64,000 nucleotides of DNA from assembly GCF_023520795.1 (NCBI RefSeq), contig NZ_CP046605.1, positions 2,029,438 to 2,093,437 on the forward strand. Direction: 5' to 3'. Under the pieces are notes generated by a model that saw nothing but the letters and a program-made list of their open reading frames with translations, searched no databases and was not told the origin of the DNA. The stretch comes from Corynebacterium accolens. GTDB lineage: Bacteria > Actinomycetota > Actinomycetes > Mycobacteriales > Mycobacteriaceae. A program made the position numbers and the translations under genes. Below are positions 52,958 to 61,769 of this stretch, piece by piece (within the stretch, counting starts at the first letter, position 1; each line of letters begins with the position of its first letter).

Positions 52958-54427
52958 ATGAGTGAGCGCGGCAATGACTTCGTAGTAGTGGCAAACCGCC
53001 TGCCGGTAGATTTAACTACCGCGGCCGATGGCAGCCAGACGTGGACGCCCTCTCCGGGCGGTCTGGTCACCGCGCTCTCGCCGGTGCTGGAAGCGCACCA
53101 GGGCTGCTGGGTGGGGTGGCCCGGCGTCGCCGATGCCGCGCCCGAGCCCTTCCGCACCGAGGCCGGGGTGTTATTGCACCCGGTCAGGCTTAGCGAATCC
53201 GATTTTGAGGCCTTTTACGAGGGCTTTTCCAATGCCACGCTGTGGCCGCTCTACCACGATCTCATCGTCACCCCAACCTATGACCGCGACTGGTGGGATG
53301 CCTACCGCGAGGTCAACCTCCGCTTCGCGGACGAGGTAGCCCACGTGGCTGCAGAAGGCGCGACGGTCTGGGTGCAGGACTATCAGCTGCAATTATTGCC
53401 GGGCATCCTGCGGCAAATGCGCCCCGATCTCACCATCGGGTTCTTCCTGCACATCCCGTTCCCCTCCCCCGATCTCTTCCGGCAGCTGCCCTGGCGCGAG
53501 GAAACGGTGCGCGGCATCCTGGGCGCCGATCTCATCGGCTTCCACTTGGAGGCCAATGCCCGCAATTTCTTGGAATTGGCCCGCCGCCAGGGCCTCGAGG
53601 TGCGTGGGGAGGCCACCACCCGCGATGTCACCGCCCATATCCGCCTCCCCGGCGGCCGCACCGTAGGCGTCGGCGCATTCCCCATTTCCATCGCCGCGCA
53701 GGATTTCGGCCAGTTTAGCGACGAGGATAAACGCCGCGTAGCCCAATTGCGCAAGGATTTGGGCAGCCCCAAGCGCATCATTTTGGGCGTGGATCGCCTC
53801 GATTACACCAAGGGCATCCTGCAGCGCCTCACCGCCTTCGAGGAGCTTTTGGAAACCGGCGCCCTGGACCCGGAAGAAGTCACCTTGGTGCAGCTGGCCA
53901 CGCCCTCGCGCGAGCGTCTCGACCACTACAAGGCCACCCGCTCCCAGGTCGAGGAGGCCGTCGGCCGCATCAACGGCCGCTTTTCCCGCATGGGCCACCC
54001 CGTGGTGCACTACCAGCACCGCGGCGTGCCCAAGGACGTGCTGCGCTGCTACTACCGCATGGCCGATATCATGTTGGTCACGCCCTTTAAGGACGGCATG
54101 AACCTCGTGGCCAAGGAGTTCGTGGCCTGCCACGATGACGGTTCCGGTGCCCTGGTGCTCTCGGAATTCGCCGGCGCGGCCGCGGAGCTCGATGAGGCCT
54201 ACCTGTGCAATCCCTTCGACATCGAGTCCGTCAAACGCGCCTTGCTCAACGCCGTGCGCGCGCTTTCCGATGCCCCCTTCACCATGACCCAGCGCATGCT
54301 CACCATGCACGAACAGGTCATGAGCCACGATGTGCGGCTGTGGTCGCAGTCCTTCCTGGGCTGCCTGCGTACTACCCGGACCGAAACCGCTTCGCAAGCT
54401 TCCGACCCGCACGGAAAGGACTCCTAA
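52958..54427 (+). CDS. otsA: Trehalose-6-phosphate synthase OtsA
   Basis: Makes trehalose 6-phosphate from UDP-glucose (or another NDP-glucose) and glucose 6-phosphate. A 489-residue GT20 enzyme: [11 protein letters not shown] with GGLVTAL near the start, [50 protein letters not shown] and the C-terminal [18 protein letters not shown] and [11 protein letters not shown] phosphate-binding blocks. Trehalose is an osmoprotectant and a building block of corynomycolate glycolipids. Its stop overlaps the following lipoprotein start as TAATG. Confidence 0.95.
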   Translation: MSERGNDFVVVANRLPVDLTTAADGSQTWTPSPGGLVTALSPVLEAHQGCWVGWPGVADAAPEPFRTEAGVLLHPVRLSESDFEAFYEGFSNATLWPLYHDLIVTPTYDRDWWDAYREVNLRFADEVAHVAAEGATVWVQDYQLQLLPGILRQMRPDLTIGFFLHIPFPSPDLFRQLPWREETVRGILGADLIGFHLEANARNFLELARRQGLEVRGEATTRDVTAHIRLPGGRTVGVGAFPISIAAQDFGQFSDEDKRRVAQLRKDLGSPKRIILGVDRLDYTKGILQRLTAFEELLETGALDPEEVTLVQLATPSRERLDHYKATRSQVEEAVGRINGRFSRMGHPVVHYQHRGVPKDVLRCYYRMADIMLVTPFKDGMNLVAKEFVACHDDGSGALVLSEFAGAAAELDEAYLCNPFDIESVKRALLNAVRALSDAPFTMTQRMLTMHEQVMSHDVRLWSQSFLGCLRTTRTETASQASDPHGKDS

Positions 54428-54945
54428 TGCTTCTTTCCCACCCCCGCTCACGCGCCGCTGCAGCGGCAGCGCTGGGCGCCGTTACGCTGCTTACCGCCTG
54501 CGGATCCGAGGACGACACCCCGCAGCCTGCGGGCGATGACCGGATTGTGGACAAGCAGTGGCAGGTAGTCTCCATCAATATCGCGCCGGATGCGGCATCC
54601 ACCATCCCAGAGTCGATTCCCCACGCGCCGGAATTTAGCTTCGGTGAATCCACCATGGTGGGCACCACCGGCTGCACCCGCCTTGCGGCCCGGCTGAGCT
54701 ACACCGCCGATGACGAGCGCGAAAACATCCGCGATGGCAACAAGCTGCACTTCGATGAGGTCAAGTACGACGACACCGATGAGGACTGCGAGGGCGGTTC
54801 CGTGTGGGCCGATAATCTGCTGCGCAACCTCATTAGTTCGGATAATGATTTTATCTACACCGTTAACAGCAATAACCAGCTCATTCTGGAGCTGGATACC
54901 GATGAGGTAGATTCGCCCTCCATCAAGCTGGTCTCCCGCGGGTAG
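54427..54945 (+). CDS. META/HslJ-like lipoprotein inside the ots cluster
   Basis: A 172-residue lipoprotein with a lipobox at Cys25 (LLTACGSED). The rest resembles META domains: VDKQWQVVSINIAP, a strand-rich centre with FSFGESTMVGTTGCTRLAARL, and a Cys pair (TTGC, DEDC) that may form a disulfide. ATG 54427 is fixed by overlap with the otsA stop (TAATG), implying translational coupling. The otsA-lipoprotein-otsB order matches C. glutamicum as I recall it, so a cell-surface role connected to trehalose or envelope stress is possible, but no function is known. Confidence 0.8.
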   Translation: MLLSHPRSRAAAAAALGAVTLLTACGSEDDTPQPAGDDRIVDKQWQVVSINIAPDAASTIPESIPHAPEFSFGESTMVGTTGCTRLAARLSYTADDERENIRDGNKLHFDEVKYDDTDEDCEGGSVWADNLLRNLISSDNDFIYTVNSNNQLILELDTDEVDSPSIKLVSRG

Positions 54946-54956
54946 CATGTGATGCC

Positions 54957-55715
54957 ATGACGCTTTCTACCACCATTAAGGCCTTGGCCGCGGCAGAAGA
55001 GCTCGCCGTGGTTTCTGATTTTGACGGCACGCTTTCTCCGTTTGCCACCGCCATTTATGACGTGGAAATCAACGCCGATGCCGCCCGCGCCCTCGACCAA
55101 TTGGCCCACCTGCCGCGCACCACCGCCGCGGTGCTATCCGGCCGCCACCTCGAGGGCCTCCAGCGCGTGTGCCCCCTGCGCGAACCCGTCCTCTTCGGCG
55201 GCTCCCACGGCGCCGAGTCCTCCTGGCAGCAGACCGAGCTCACCCCCGCCATGCACGAGCACCTTGCGCGTAAGGAGGAAGAAATCCGCGGCATCATAGA
55301 CCGCTTCCCCGGCGCGGAGCTGGAGGTCAAGCCCTTCCAGCGCGTGCTGCACCTGCGCTCGCTCGAGCTGGAGAACCCAGAGCAGGCCGCGGCCGCCTAC
55401 GAGGCGGGCCTGGCGCTCGATACGGCCGGTTTCCCGCGCACCGCTGGCAAGTCCGTCATCGAGTTTTCTGCCACCACCGCCACCAAGGGCACGTGGCTTG
55501 AGGCCCTCCGCGAGCGCACCGGCGCCACCGCCATGGTCTTCTTGGGCGATGACATCACCGATGAGCACGGCTTCCGCGCCCTCCACCAGCCGCCAGACGT
55601 GGGCGTCAAGGTGGGCGAGGGCGATTCCATCGCCGCCGTACAGCTTGCCGATGTCGACGCCGTCGCCCACTTCCTCACCGAACTCGCTACCGCCCGCGCG
55701 GCCGCGGTGCAGTAA
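54957..55715 (+). CDS. otsB: Trehalose-6-phosphate phosphatase OtsB
   Basis: Dephosphorylates trehalose 6-phosphate to trehalose. A 252-residue HAD phosphatase with the nucleophile motif VVSDFDGTLSP (Asp21, Asp23), LSGRHLEGL, NHGAE-like GGSHGAESSW, and motif III/IV GDDITDEHGFRAL. It starts 11 bases after the lipoprotein gene. Its last 29 bases overlap the convergent LacI-family gene. Confidence 0.94.
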   Translation: MTLSTTIKALAAAEELAVVSDFDGTLSPFATAIYDVEINADAARALDQLAHLPRTTAAVLSGRHLEGLQRVCPLREPVLFGGSHGAESSWQQTELTPAMHEHLARKEEEIRGIIDRFPGAELEVKPFQRVLHLRSLELENPEQAAAAYEAGLALDTAGFPRTAGKSVIEFSATTATKGTWLEALRERTGATAMVFLGDDITDEHGFRALHQPPDVGVKVGEGDSIAAVQLADVDAVAHFLTELATARAAAVQ

Positions 55716-56832
55716 CCGATTTCCCCGGCGCGAACCGCGTCTGCAGCACCCGCCGCGGCACCGCCTGCGCCTCGTCAGCACCGCGTGACGCCGCTTTCGC
55801 GCTAGCCGATCCCGCCGTATCTGTCGCGCCGGCGATGAGCTTTTCCAGCATGTGCCCGGCCGCAGCCCCCTTGGCCTTATTGGGCTGGATGACGGTGGCC
55901 AGGTCGAGGCGCTGCGCCGCATCGATGCCGTCAAAGCCGGTCACGGATAGATCTTCTGGCACGCTCAGCCCGCGCTCGCGGGCATAGGCCAGCACGCCGA
56001 GCGCCATGGAGTCGGTCGTGCACAACACGGCCGTAAGCTCCGGGTGCGCGTCGAGCAGGAGCTCGGCGGCGGCGCGGGTTGTATGGGCATCGTTAATGTG
56101 CTGCGTGACCACGGGCACGGACTCGGGCGCGATGCCCGCCTCGGCGAAGACATCGAGCGCGCCCATCACCCGCGAGCGTTGCACATGCATCTCCGCGTCC
56201 TGGACTTCCTGCCAGGAAATCGGGCCGTCGTGGCGCTGCAGGCGCAGGCGGATGGCGAGGATGCCAATGTGGCGGTGCCCGGCATCGATAAGCGCACGCG
56301 CCGCCGGGGCAATCGCCGCGCGATCATCAATGCCCACGAACGGCAGCCCCGCATCGGTGGGCTGATCGCAGACCACCAGCGGCAGACCCCGGCCCCGCGC
56401 GGCCGCGAGGTAGGCATCGCCCGCGGCGACCGAATAGACCACGAAGCCATCGACCGCGGCCGAACCCACTAGGCTGGTCGCCTCCGCCTCGCCTTCCGGG
56501 CCGGCGGGAATCAGCGTCAGCGTGGTCTGCGCGCCTGCCGATGCCTCCGCCATTCCCGCCAAGAAATCCACCGACGCCATGTCCTCGAAGGCGTAGGACA
56601 GGTGCTCGGTCAGCAGCACGCCCACCGACCCAGCGCGGCGGGTGCGCAGGCTGCGCGCCGTGGGATCGGGCCCCGGGTACCCGCGCGCCTTGGCGGCCGC
56701 CAAAATGCGCTCCCGCGTTGCCGGGGAGAGCTGGTCAGGGCGGCTATAGGCGTTGGATACGGTTGTGCGCGAAACCCCCAACTCCGCGGCGAGGGAGGCC
56801 AGTGTCTTCCGGGTGGGGCTGCGTTTAACCAT
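55687..56832 (-). CDS. ipsA: LacI-family regulator, IpsA-like
   Basis: A 381-residue transcription factor. HTH at residues 7-30 (RKTLASLAAELGVSRTTVSNAY, hinge to SPATRERILAAAKARGYPGP), then a periplasmic-binding-protein-like effector domain (VGVLLTEHLSYAFEDMAS, FVGIDDRAAIAPAAR, LCTTDSMALGVLAYARERGL, SVTGFDGID). Position after otsB and before the zinc transporter matches ipsA of C. glutamicum, an inositol-responsive activator of inositol and mycothiol synthesis genes; the name rests on that synteny. The gene lies close to mshD in the same window but the functional link is only inference. It overlaps otsB by 29 bases. Confidence 0.78.
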   Translation of the reverse strand: MVKRSPTRKTLASLAAELGVSRTTVSNAYSRPDQLSPATRERILAAAKARGYPGPDPTARSLRTRRAGSVGVLLTEHLSYAFEDMASVDFLAGMAEASAGAQTTLTLIPAGPEGEAEATSLVGSAAVDGFVVYSVAAGDAYLAAARGRGLPLVVCDQPTDAGLPFVGIDDRAAIAPAARALIDAGHRHIGILAIRLRLQRHDGPISWQEVQDAEMHVQRSRVMGALDVFAEAGIAPESVPVVTQHINDAHTTRAAAELLLDAHPELTAVLCTTDSMALGVLAYARERGLSVPEDLSVTGFDGIDAAQRLDLATVIQPNKAKGAAAGHMLEKLIAGATDTAGSASAKAASRGADEAQAVPRRVLQTRFAPGKSVTAPRPRGR

Positions 56833-56884
56833 GCCTGTTACCTTACCCTGCGCCGTAACGCCGGATTTTCAATGCATGTTCAAT

Positions 56885-56899
56885 TGACAACGATTGCCA
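56885..56899. promoter_or_regulatory. Zur-box-like inverted repeat overlapping the znuA promoter
   Basis: TGACAA, three bases, TTGCCA form an inverted repeat (5 of 6 positions) that overlaps a TTGACA -35 sequence at 56884-56889 and lies 20 bases before the znuA ATG. Actinobacterial Zur sites have a similar palindromic layout in front of zinc-uptake genes. The repeat and -35 are seen; repression by Zur is inferred. Confidence 0.5.
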
Positions 56900-56919
56900 G
56901 CAAACGCACACTGGAGGGT

Positions 56920-57882
56920 ATGCACACGTCACTACGCGCAACAACAGCCCTACTCGCAGCAAGTGGCCTCCTTTTCACCGCCGCGTGCTCCGCAGATTCT
57001 GGATCTGGCTCCGGATCCGACTCCGGCGAAAAGAAGCTTTCCATCGTCGCCTCCACCTCCATCTGGGCCGATGTTGCCCAGGCCGTGGCCGATACCGCCT
57101 CCGGCGTCGACATCGAGGTAAAGCCCATCGTGAAAGGCAACGACACCGACCCCCACCACTTCGAACCCACCGCGGCCGATATAGCCAAGGCCAACGACGC
57201 CGACATGCTCGTGGTCAACGGCGGCGGCTACGATGCCTGGATTTACCAGGCCGTTTCTGATCAAGACAACATCATCTCCGCTCTGCCGCTGACGGACCAC
57301 GGCAAGCTGGACGAGGACCCCGATGTCATGACCATCGATGCCGCGAAGGCCACCGCCAAGGATGATCCGGACAAGGTCACCAATATCGAAGGCAACGAGC
57401 ACATCTGGTACGACCCCGCCGCTCTGGAAGAGGTCGCCGGATCCATCGCGGACCAAATCAACGAGGAATACTCCGACGCCGGCGCCACCACCGAGAAGAT
57501 CGACTCCCACGTGGACCAGCTACGCGATAAGCTCAAGCAGCTTCCTGATGGCCTGAATTACGCCCAAACCGAGCCCATCGCCGATTACCTCATGAAGTAC
57601 ACCGACACCAAGGACGTCACTCCCGAGGGCTTCCGCAAGGCCACCATCTCCGAAGGCGAGCCCGCTACTGCCGATGTCGCCGCCTTCATCAAGGCCATTG
57701 ACGATGGCGAGGTCGATCTCCTCATCTTCAACCCCCAGACCGAAACCGATACTGCAAGCCGCATCAAGTCCGCCGCAGAGGACAACGACGTCGATATCGT
57801 AGAAATCGGCGAGACCCCGCCAGACGGCAAGAAGTTCTGGGAATACTACGACGAAGTCACGAGCAAGCTGGGGAAGCACTAG
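56920..57882 (+). CDS. znuA: Zinc/manganese ABC transporter substrate-binding lipoprotein
   Basis: A 320-residue cluster A-I (TroA/ZnuA) metal-binding protein. Lipobox at Cys23 (FTAACSADS), a Ser/Gly linker, then VASTSIWADVAQAVADTAS, the metal His in GNDTDPHHFEPTAADI (about 73-88), NEHIWYDPAALEEVAG (second His) and TPPDGKKFWEYYDEV. A His-rich loop, common in zinc-specific members, is missing, so manganese cannot be ruled out. ATG 56920 is chosen; the GGAGGG is only one base away, too close, so a leaderless or alternative start is possible. The stop overlaps the next start (TAGTG). Confidence 0.9.
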   Translation: MHTSLRATTALLAASGLLFTAACSADSGSGSGSDSGEKKLSIVASTSIWADVAQAVADTASGVDIEVKPIVKGNDTDPHHFEPTAADIAKANDADMLVVNGGGYDAWIYQAVSDQDNIISALPLTDHGKLDEDPDVMTIDAAKATAKDDPDKVTNIEGNEHIWYDPAALEEVAGSIADQINEEYSDAGATTEKIDSHVDQLRDKLKQLPDGLNYAQTEPIADYLMKYTDTKDVTPEGFRKATISEGEPATADVAAFIKAIDDGEVDLLIFNPQTETDTASRIKSAAEDNDVDIVEIGETPPDGKKFWEYYDEVTSKLGKH

Positions 57883-58583
57883 TGCTCGTTGAATTCCATG
57901 AGGCCGCAGTAGACCCGCTGTGGTCACAGCTTAACCTCGCCGTGGACCGCGGCGAGTTTATCGCCGTTTTAGGCCCCAATGGCGTGGGCAAGTCCACCCT
58001 GCTGGGCACCATCCTCGGCACCCGCACGCTCACCAGCGGCCGCGTCGACGTCAACTGCCGGGTCGGGTTCATCCCCCAGCAGCGCATGTTCCCCGCTGAC
58101 CTTCCCCTGCGCGCCCGCGACTTGGTTTCGCTCTCCGTGGCGCACGGGGTATTCCGCCACCGGCACCCACCCCGTGGACGGGTGGACGAGCTGTTGGAAG
58201 AGGTAGGTGCCACGGGGCTGCGGGACCGGCGCGTCGGCCAGCTATCCGGCGGCCAGCAACAGCTCATCCGCCAGGCGCAAGCCCTGGCCAATGACCCGGA
58301 CCTTATTCTTGCCGATGAGCCCCTCCTCTCCCTCGACCCCGCCCGGCAAAATGCCACGGTTAACAAGCTGGACTCGCTGCGCCGCGAGCGCGGGACCTCC
58401 ATTATCTTTGTTACCCACGGCATCAACCCTGTGCTCGGGGTGACGGATAAGGTCCTCTACATCGCGCCCAATGGCCACACCTTCGGCGCGGTCGATGAGG
58501 TCATGCGCTCCGAGGTCCTTTCGGAACTGTACGGTTCCAAGGTCAATGTCTTAAACGTCGACGGGAGGCTCATCGTTGTCTAA
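57882..58583 (+). CDS. znuC: Zinc/manganese ABC transporter ATPase
   Basis: A 233-residue ABC ATPase: Walker A GPNGVGKSTLLG (31-42), signature LSGGQQQLIRQAQALA, Walker B LILADEPLLSLDPA, and the switch His in IIFVTHGINPVLG. It energises import with ZnuA and ZnuB. It begins at GTG overlapping the znuA stop by one base and overlaps znuB by eight bases, so the three genes are translated together. Confidence 0.92.
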   Translation: MLVEFHEAAVDPLWSQLNLAVDRGEFIAVLGPNGVGKSTLLGTILGTRTLTSGRVDVNCRVGFIPQQRMFPADLPLRARDLVSLSVAHGVFRHRHPPRGRVDELLEEVGATGLRDRRVGQLSGGQQQLIRQAQALANDPDLILADEPLLSLDPARQNATVNKLDSLRRERGTSIIFVTHGINPVLGVTDKVLYIAPNGHTFGAVDEVMRSEVLSELYGSKVNVLNVDGRLIVV

Positions 58584-59475
58584 TTTCTGGGAAGATACCC
58601 AATACTTGCTCAGCGTGGACTTCGTGCAGTCCTCGCTCATCGCCTCTGCGCTGCTGGGCATCCTGTCTGGCGTGATGACCTCGCTCATCGTGCTGCGCCA
58701 GATGTCCTTTTCCGTCCACGCCACCTCTGAGCTGGCGCTCATGGGTGCCTCCGCGGCGCTGCTTTTCGGCCTCAACCTGGGCTTCGGTGCTGTCGCCGGC
58801 GCCATCGTCGCCGCCATCATCCTGGCTATGCTGGGCTTTAAAGGCCAGCAAGACAGCGCCATCGGCGTGGTCATGAGCTTTGGCCTGGGCCTCTCGGTGC
58901 TGTTCTTGCACCTCTACCCCGGCAATTCCAATACGGCGATGACGCTTTTAACCGGCCAAATCGTCGGCGTTTCCTCCGCCTCGGTGTGGCTTTTGGCCGC
59001 CACCACGGTCATCATCGTCGCCGCCGTCGGCTTCCTCTGGCGGCCCATGCTCTTTGCCTCCGCCGATCCTGAGATGGCCCGCGCCGCCGGCGTGCCCACC
59101 CGCGCCATCTCCGTCGCCTTCGCCGTCCTCGTCGGCCTCGCCGCAGCGCAGTCGGTGCAAATCGTCGGCTCGCTGCTCGTCATGGCGCTGCTTATTACCC
59201 CCGGCGCAGCGGCCGTGCAAATCACCTCCTCGCCCCTGCGCGCGGTGCTGTGGTCCACCATCTTCGCCGAGGTCTCCGCCGTTGGCGGTTTCATCCTTTC
59301 GCTGGCGCCAGGCCTACCGGTCTCCGTCTTCGTGACCACCATTTCTTTTGTGATCTACCTGGTGTGCCGGTTCATCGGCTGGCGGCAGGGCAAGCGCGCC
59401 ATCCGCGATGAGGTAGCGGCCAAGCATTTCCACGCCGATAACCGCAGCGCCGCAGAGGCCCACCACGCCGACTAA
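58576..59475 (+). CDS. znuB: Zinc/manganese ABC transporter permease
   Basis: A 299-residue ABC-3 family permease with about eight hydrophobic helices. Recognisable parts are FSVHATSELALMGASAALLFG, IVGVSSASVWLLAATTVIIV, and the ABC-3 hallmark VGSLLVMALLITPGAAAVQI near residue 195-215. The C-terminus is charged and His-rich (KHFHADNRSAAEAHHAD), possibly a cytoplasmic metal-sensing or metal-storing tail. It overlaps znuC by eight bases. Confidence 0.92.
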   Translation: MSNFWEDTQYLLSVDFVQSSLIASALLGILSGVMTSLIVLRQMSFSVHATSELALMGASAALLFGLNLGFGAVAGAIVAAIILAMLGFKGQQDSAIGVVMSFGLGLSVLFLHLYPGNSNTAMTLLTGQIVGVSSASVWLLAATTVIIVAAVGFLWRPMLFASADPEMARAAGVPTRAISVAFAVLVGLAAAQSVQIVGSLLVMALLITPGAAAVQITSSPLRAVLWSTIFAEVSAVGGFILSLAPGLPVSVFVTTISFVIYLVCRFIGWRQGKRAIRDEVAAKHFHADNRSAAEAHHAD

Positions 59476-59486
59476 ACTCGGCGGGC

Positions 59487-60317
59487 ATGCATATTCATCG
59501 CCGCACCGCGGATGTGGCTGGCCACACCCGCCGCTTCATCGTCATCGAGCCCGAGAACCTCGGGCCCCAGCCGGATCTGCTGCTGTTTTTCCACGGCTCC
59601 CACCAGTCCGCCAACGTTATTCGCCGCTTTACCAACGGCACGGTGGACGCGCTTGCCGATGCCACCAATACCCTCATCGTCTACCCCGATGGCATCGACC
59701 ACCACTTCAACGACACCCGCGCCAACCTGCCGGTCCGCGCCCGCGAGCTCGGGGTGGACGATGTTGCCTTTAGCACCTTCCTCATCGAGACCATGCAGCG
59801 TGAGTACTCCACCGCGCGCACCTTCGCCGCCGGCTATTCTAATGGCGGGCAAATGGTGCTGCGCCTGCTTTACGATGCCCCCTTTACCCTCACCGGCGCC
59901 TGCGTCTTCGCCTCCACGCTGGGCGAGGGCTCCAATCACGCCCCCACCCACCCCGATGGCTACCGGCCTACCCCGCTGCTGTTTATCCACGGCACCGAGG
60001 ATCCGATTGCGCCCTATTATGGCGGGCTTGCCGCCATCGATGGGCAGCAAACTCGCGGGTGCGTGCTTTCTGCTCCCGCCACCGCGGAGCACTTCGCACT
60101 TGCCAATGGCTGCCGCCCGCCCCGCGAAAGCCAGCCCATCCCCAGGATAACGTCCACCTACTACGACGGCGACTTTCCCGTGGAGCTGTGGACCATGGAG
60201 GGCCTCGGGCACGTGATTCCCTCTAGCAAAGAAATGCCGGCGAGCATAGGGCCAAATACGGATTCCTTCAATGCTGTGGATAAAGTCCGCGAATTTTTCG
60301 GCTTAGGTGACGCTTAA
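59487..60317 (+). CDS. PHB-depolymerase/LpqC-like esterase
   Basis: A 276-residue alpha/beta hydrolase of the Esterase_PHB type. The oxyanion region is LLLFFHGSHQSANVIRRF, the nucleophile is in FAAGYSNGGQMVLRL (Ser118), the acid is in FIHGTEDPIAPYYGG and the His is in EGLGHVIPSS. No signal peptide is seen, unlike secreted feruloyl esterases and PHB depolymerases, so a cytoplasmic or surface-loose enzyme is suggested. It starts 11 bases after znuB, and could share its transcript. Confidence 0.85.
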   Translation: MHIHRRTADVAGHTRRFIVIEPENLGPQPDLLLFFHGSHQSANVIRRFTNGTVDALADATNTLIVYPDGIDHHFNDTRANLPVRARELGVDDVAFSTFLIETMQREYSTARTFAAGYSNGGQMVLRLLYDAPFTLTGACVFASTLGEGSNHAPTHPDGYRPTPLLFIHGTEDPIAPYYGGLAAIDGQQTRGCVLSAPATAEHFALANGCRPPRESQPIPRITSTYYDGDFPVELWTMEGLGHVIPSSKEMPASIGPNTDSFNAVDKVREFFGLGDA

Positions 60318-60386
60318 GAGTAGTTGTCCACAGGGAGGTGGGGCATCGGCTAGCGCGGGCTTGCGGGGCTCTTTAATCTCTGGGGC

Positions 60387-61583
60387 ATGAACGCGCTGCA
60401 GACTTTTCTCAAGGGCCTGGCACCCGGCATGGATATCATCGCCGACTGCCACGGCCTCTCGCTGCGCGCGCTGCTTGCGGCCGGGTGCCCCAATACCACC
60501 GCCACCCGCCTGCTCACGCTTGCCGAGACCTACTTCGGCACCACCGCCTTCCGCCGCCAACAACGCGAATCCATCGCCGCCAGCCGCACCAACGGGCACA
60601 GCCTGACGGCCCTGCTCACCATCGAGCGCCACGCCGCCAAGCTGAAGAAGAAGCGCGATGCCTGGGCGCTGCGGCGCGAATTGTGTGGGATGAAGGGGAA
60701 GGTCTCGGATATTGATAAGCGGGGCCGCGCCCGCGTCAAGGAACTCAAAGGCCCCGTCAAGCGCCAGCCCGGCGTAAAGATTTATCGCCGCGCCGACGGC
60801 CCGTGGACCATGTCCATTACCGGCCCGTCCGCCGATATCGCCGATATGCACGCCGCGATTGATAAAGATGCCCCGCTTGCCTCCGTGCAGAATATCTTCC
60901 ACGGCGAGGCCGCCGCCCGCCCCAGCGTGACAACCAATGTCGTGCTTCGCCTCGATGAGCTCGACCGCATCGTCGATTTCGGCTCCGGCCCCAAGCCCGC
61001 CGCTGGCTCCAAGTCTGCCACTGACCACAAGCCTGGCTCTAGCACTAGCCCTCAGCCCGGCTCGAGTTCCAACGCCCGCGCCGGCTCATCAGCCGGCACA
61101 AACTCGAAGCCCAGCGCCGGTTCCGCCTCCAACGCCGCCGCTGGCGCTGACTCTCCCCATGGTTCTGACTCTAACGGCGATGTCGTGGTCCAGCTGACCA
61201 ATGGCGCCACGATGACCGGCGCTGAGCTGGTGCGACGGGCGTTTACCGAGCACGGATACGTCACGCTCATCCATCCAGTGGAAGGTCCGGTCAACCTCTA
61301 CCGCACCTCGCGCTTTGCTTCTGCAAAGCAACGCCTGATGGCAGCGGCCGAAAACCCGGTCTGCCCATGGCCGGAGTGCCGTTATCCCGCCGATGAATGC
61401 CAGGTTCACCACCTCAATGCCTGGAAAAATGGCGGCGAGACTAACCCGGGAAACTTGACCATCGCTTGTCCGTACCACAATGGCGTGAACGACGATGATC
61501 CCAACGCCCCGCCCCTGCGCGGGCACTTAGCCCGGGTCAACGGAACCATCCGATGGCTGCCACCCTGGGCAGATAATGGTTAA
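60387..61583 (+). CDS. HNH endonuclease of the DUF222 type
   Basis: A 398-residue protein with an N-terminal DUF222-like helical region (about 1-200), a low-complexity Ser/Ala/Gly/Pro linker (about 202-270) and a C-terminal HNH module with CPWPECRYPADECQVHHL and NPGNLTIACPYHNGVND: the paired Cys residues and catalytic His-His fit an active site. Such genes are abundant in actinobacteria, often multicopy and without a known role; some are intron- or mobile-element related. The linker repeats (AGS, GSS) make length variation likely. Bases 61584-61769 after it hold no gene or clear hairpin apart from a short GCACTG/CAGTGC pair. Confidence 0.8.
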   Translation: MNALQTFLKGLAPGMDIIADCHGLSLRALLAAGCPNTTATRLLTLAETYFGTTAFRRQQRESIAASRTNGHSLTALLTIERHAAKLKKKRDAWALRRELCGMKGKVSDIDKRGRARVKELKGPVKRQPGVKIYRRADGPWTMSITGPSADIADMHAAIDKDAPLASVQNIFHGEAAARPSVTTNVVLRLDELDRIVDFGSGPKPAAGSKSATDHKPGSSTSPQPGSSSNARAGSSAGTNSKPSAGSASNAAAGADSPHGSDSNGDVVVQLTNGATMTGAELVRRAFTEHGYVTLIHPVEGPVNLYRTSRFASAKQRLMAAAENPVCPWPECRYPADECQVHHLNAWKNGGETNPGNLTIACPYHNGVNDDDPNAPPLRGHLARVNGTIRWLPPWADNG

Positions 61584-61769
61584 TTGTTGCAGGCCACAAC
61601 GATTCGCACTGAGAACGTTGTGCCCCGCAAAGGACCCAGTGCGCCTTAACGCTAGTTGCGCCGACAACCGCACCGGCGGCTGTGGAGGCGATTCTGCGCG
61701 CTCGACTTTGCCAGCACCGAACGTGGGTGACGCTTATCCGTCGCGGCGAGCTGGCGCGGCGGGAATGGG

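Noticed and set aside
60963-61195. Ser/Ala/Gly/Pro-rich stretch in the HNH gene as a tandem repeat array
   Set aside because: The repeats are irregular at DNA level; it is a low-complexity linker within an intact frame, not a separate repeat feature.
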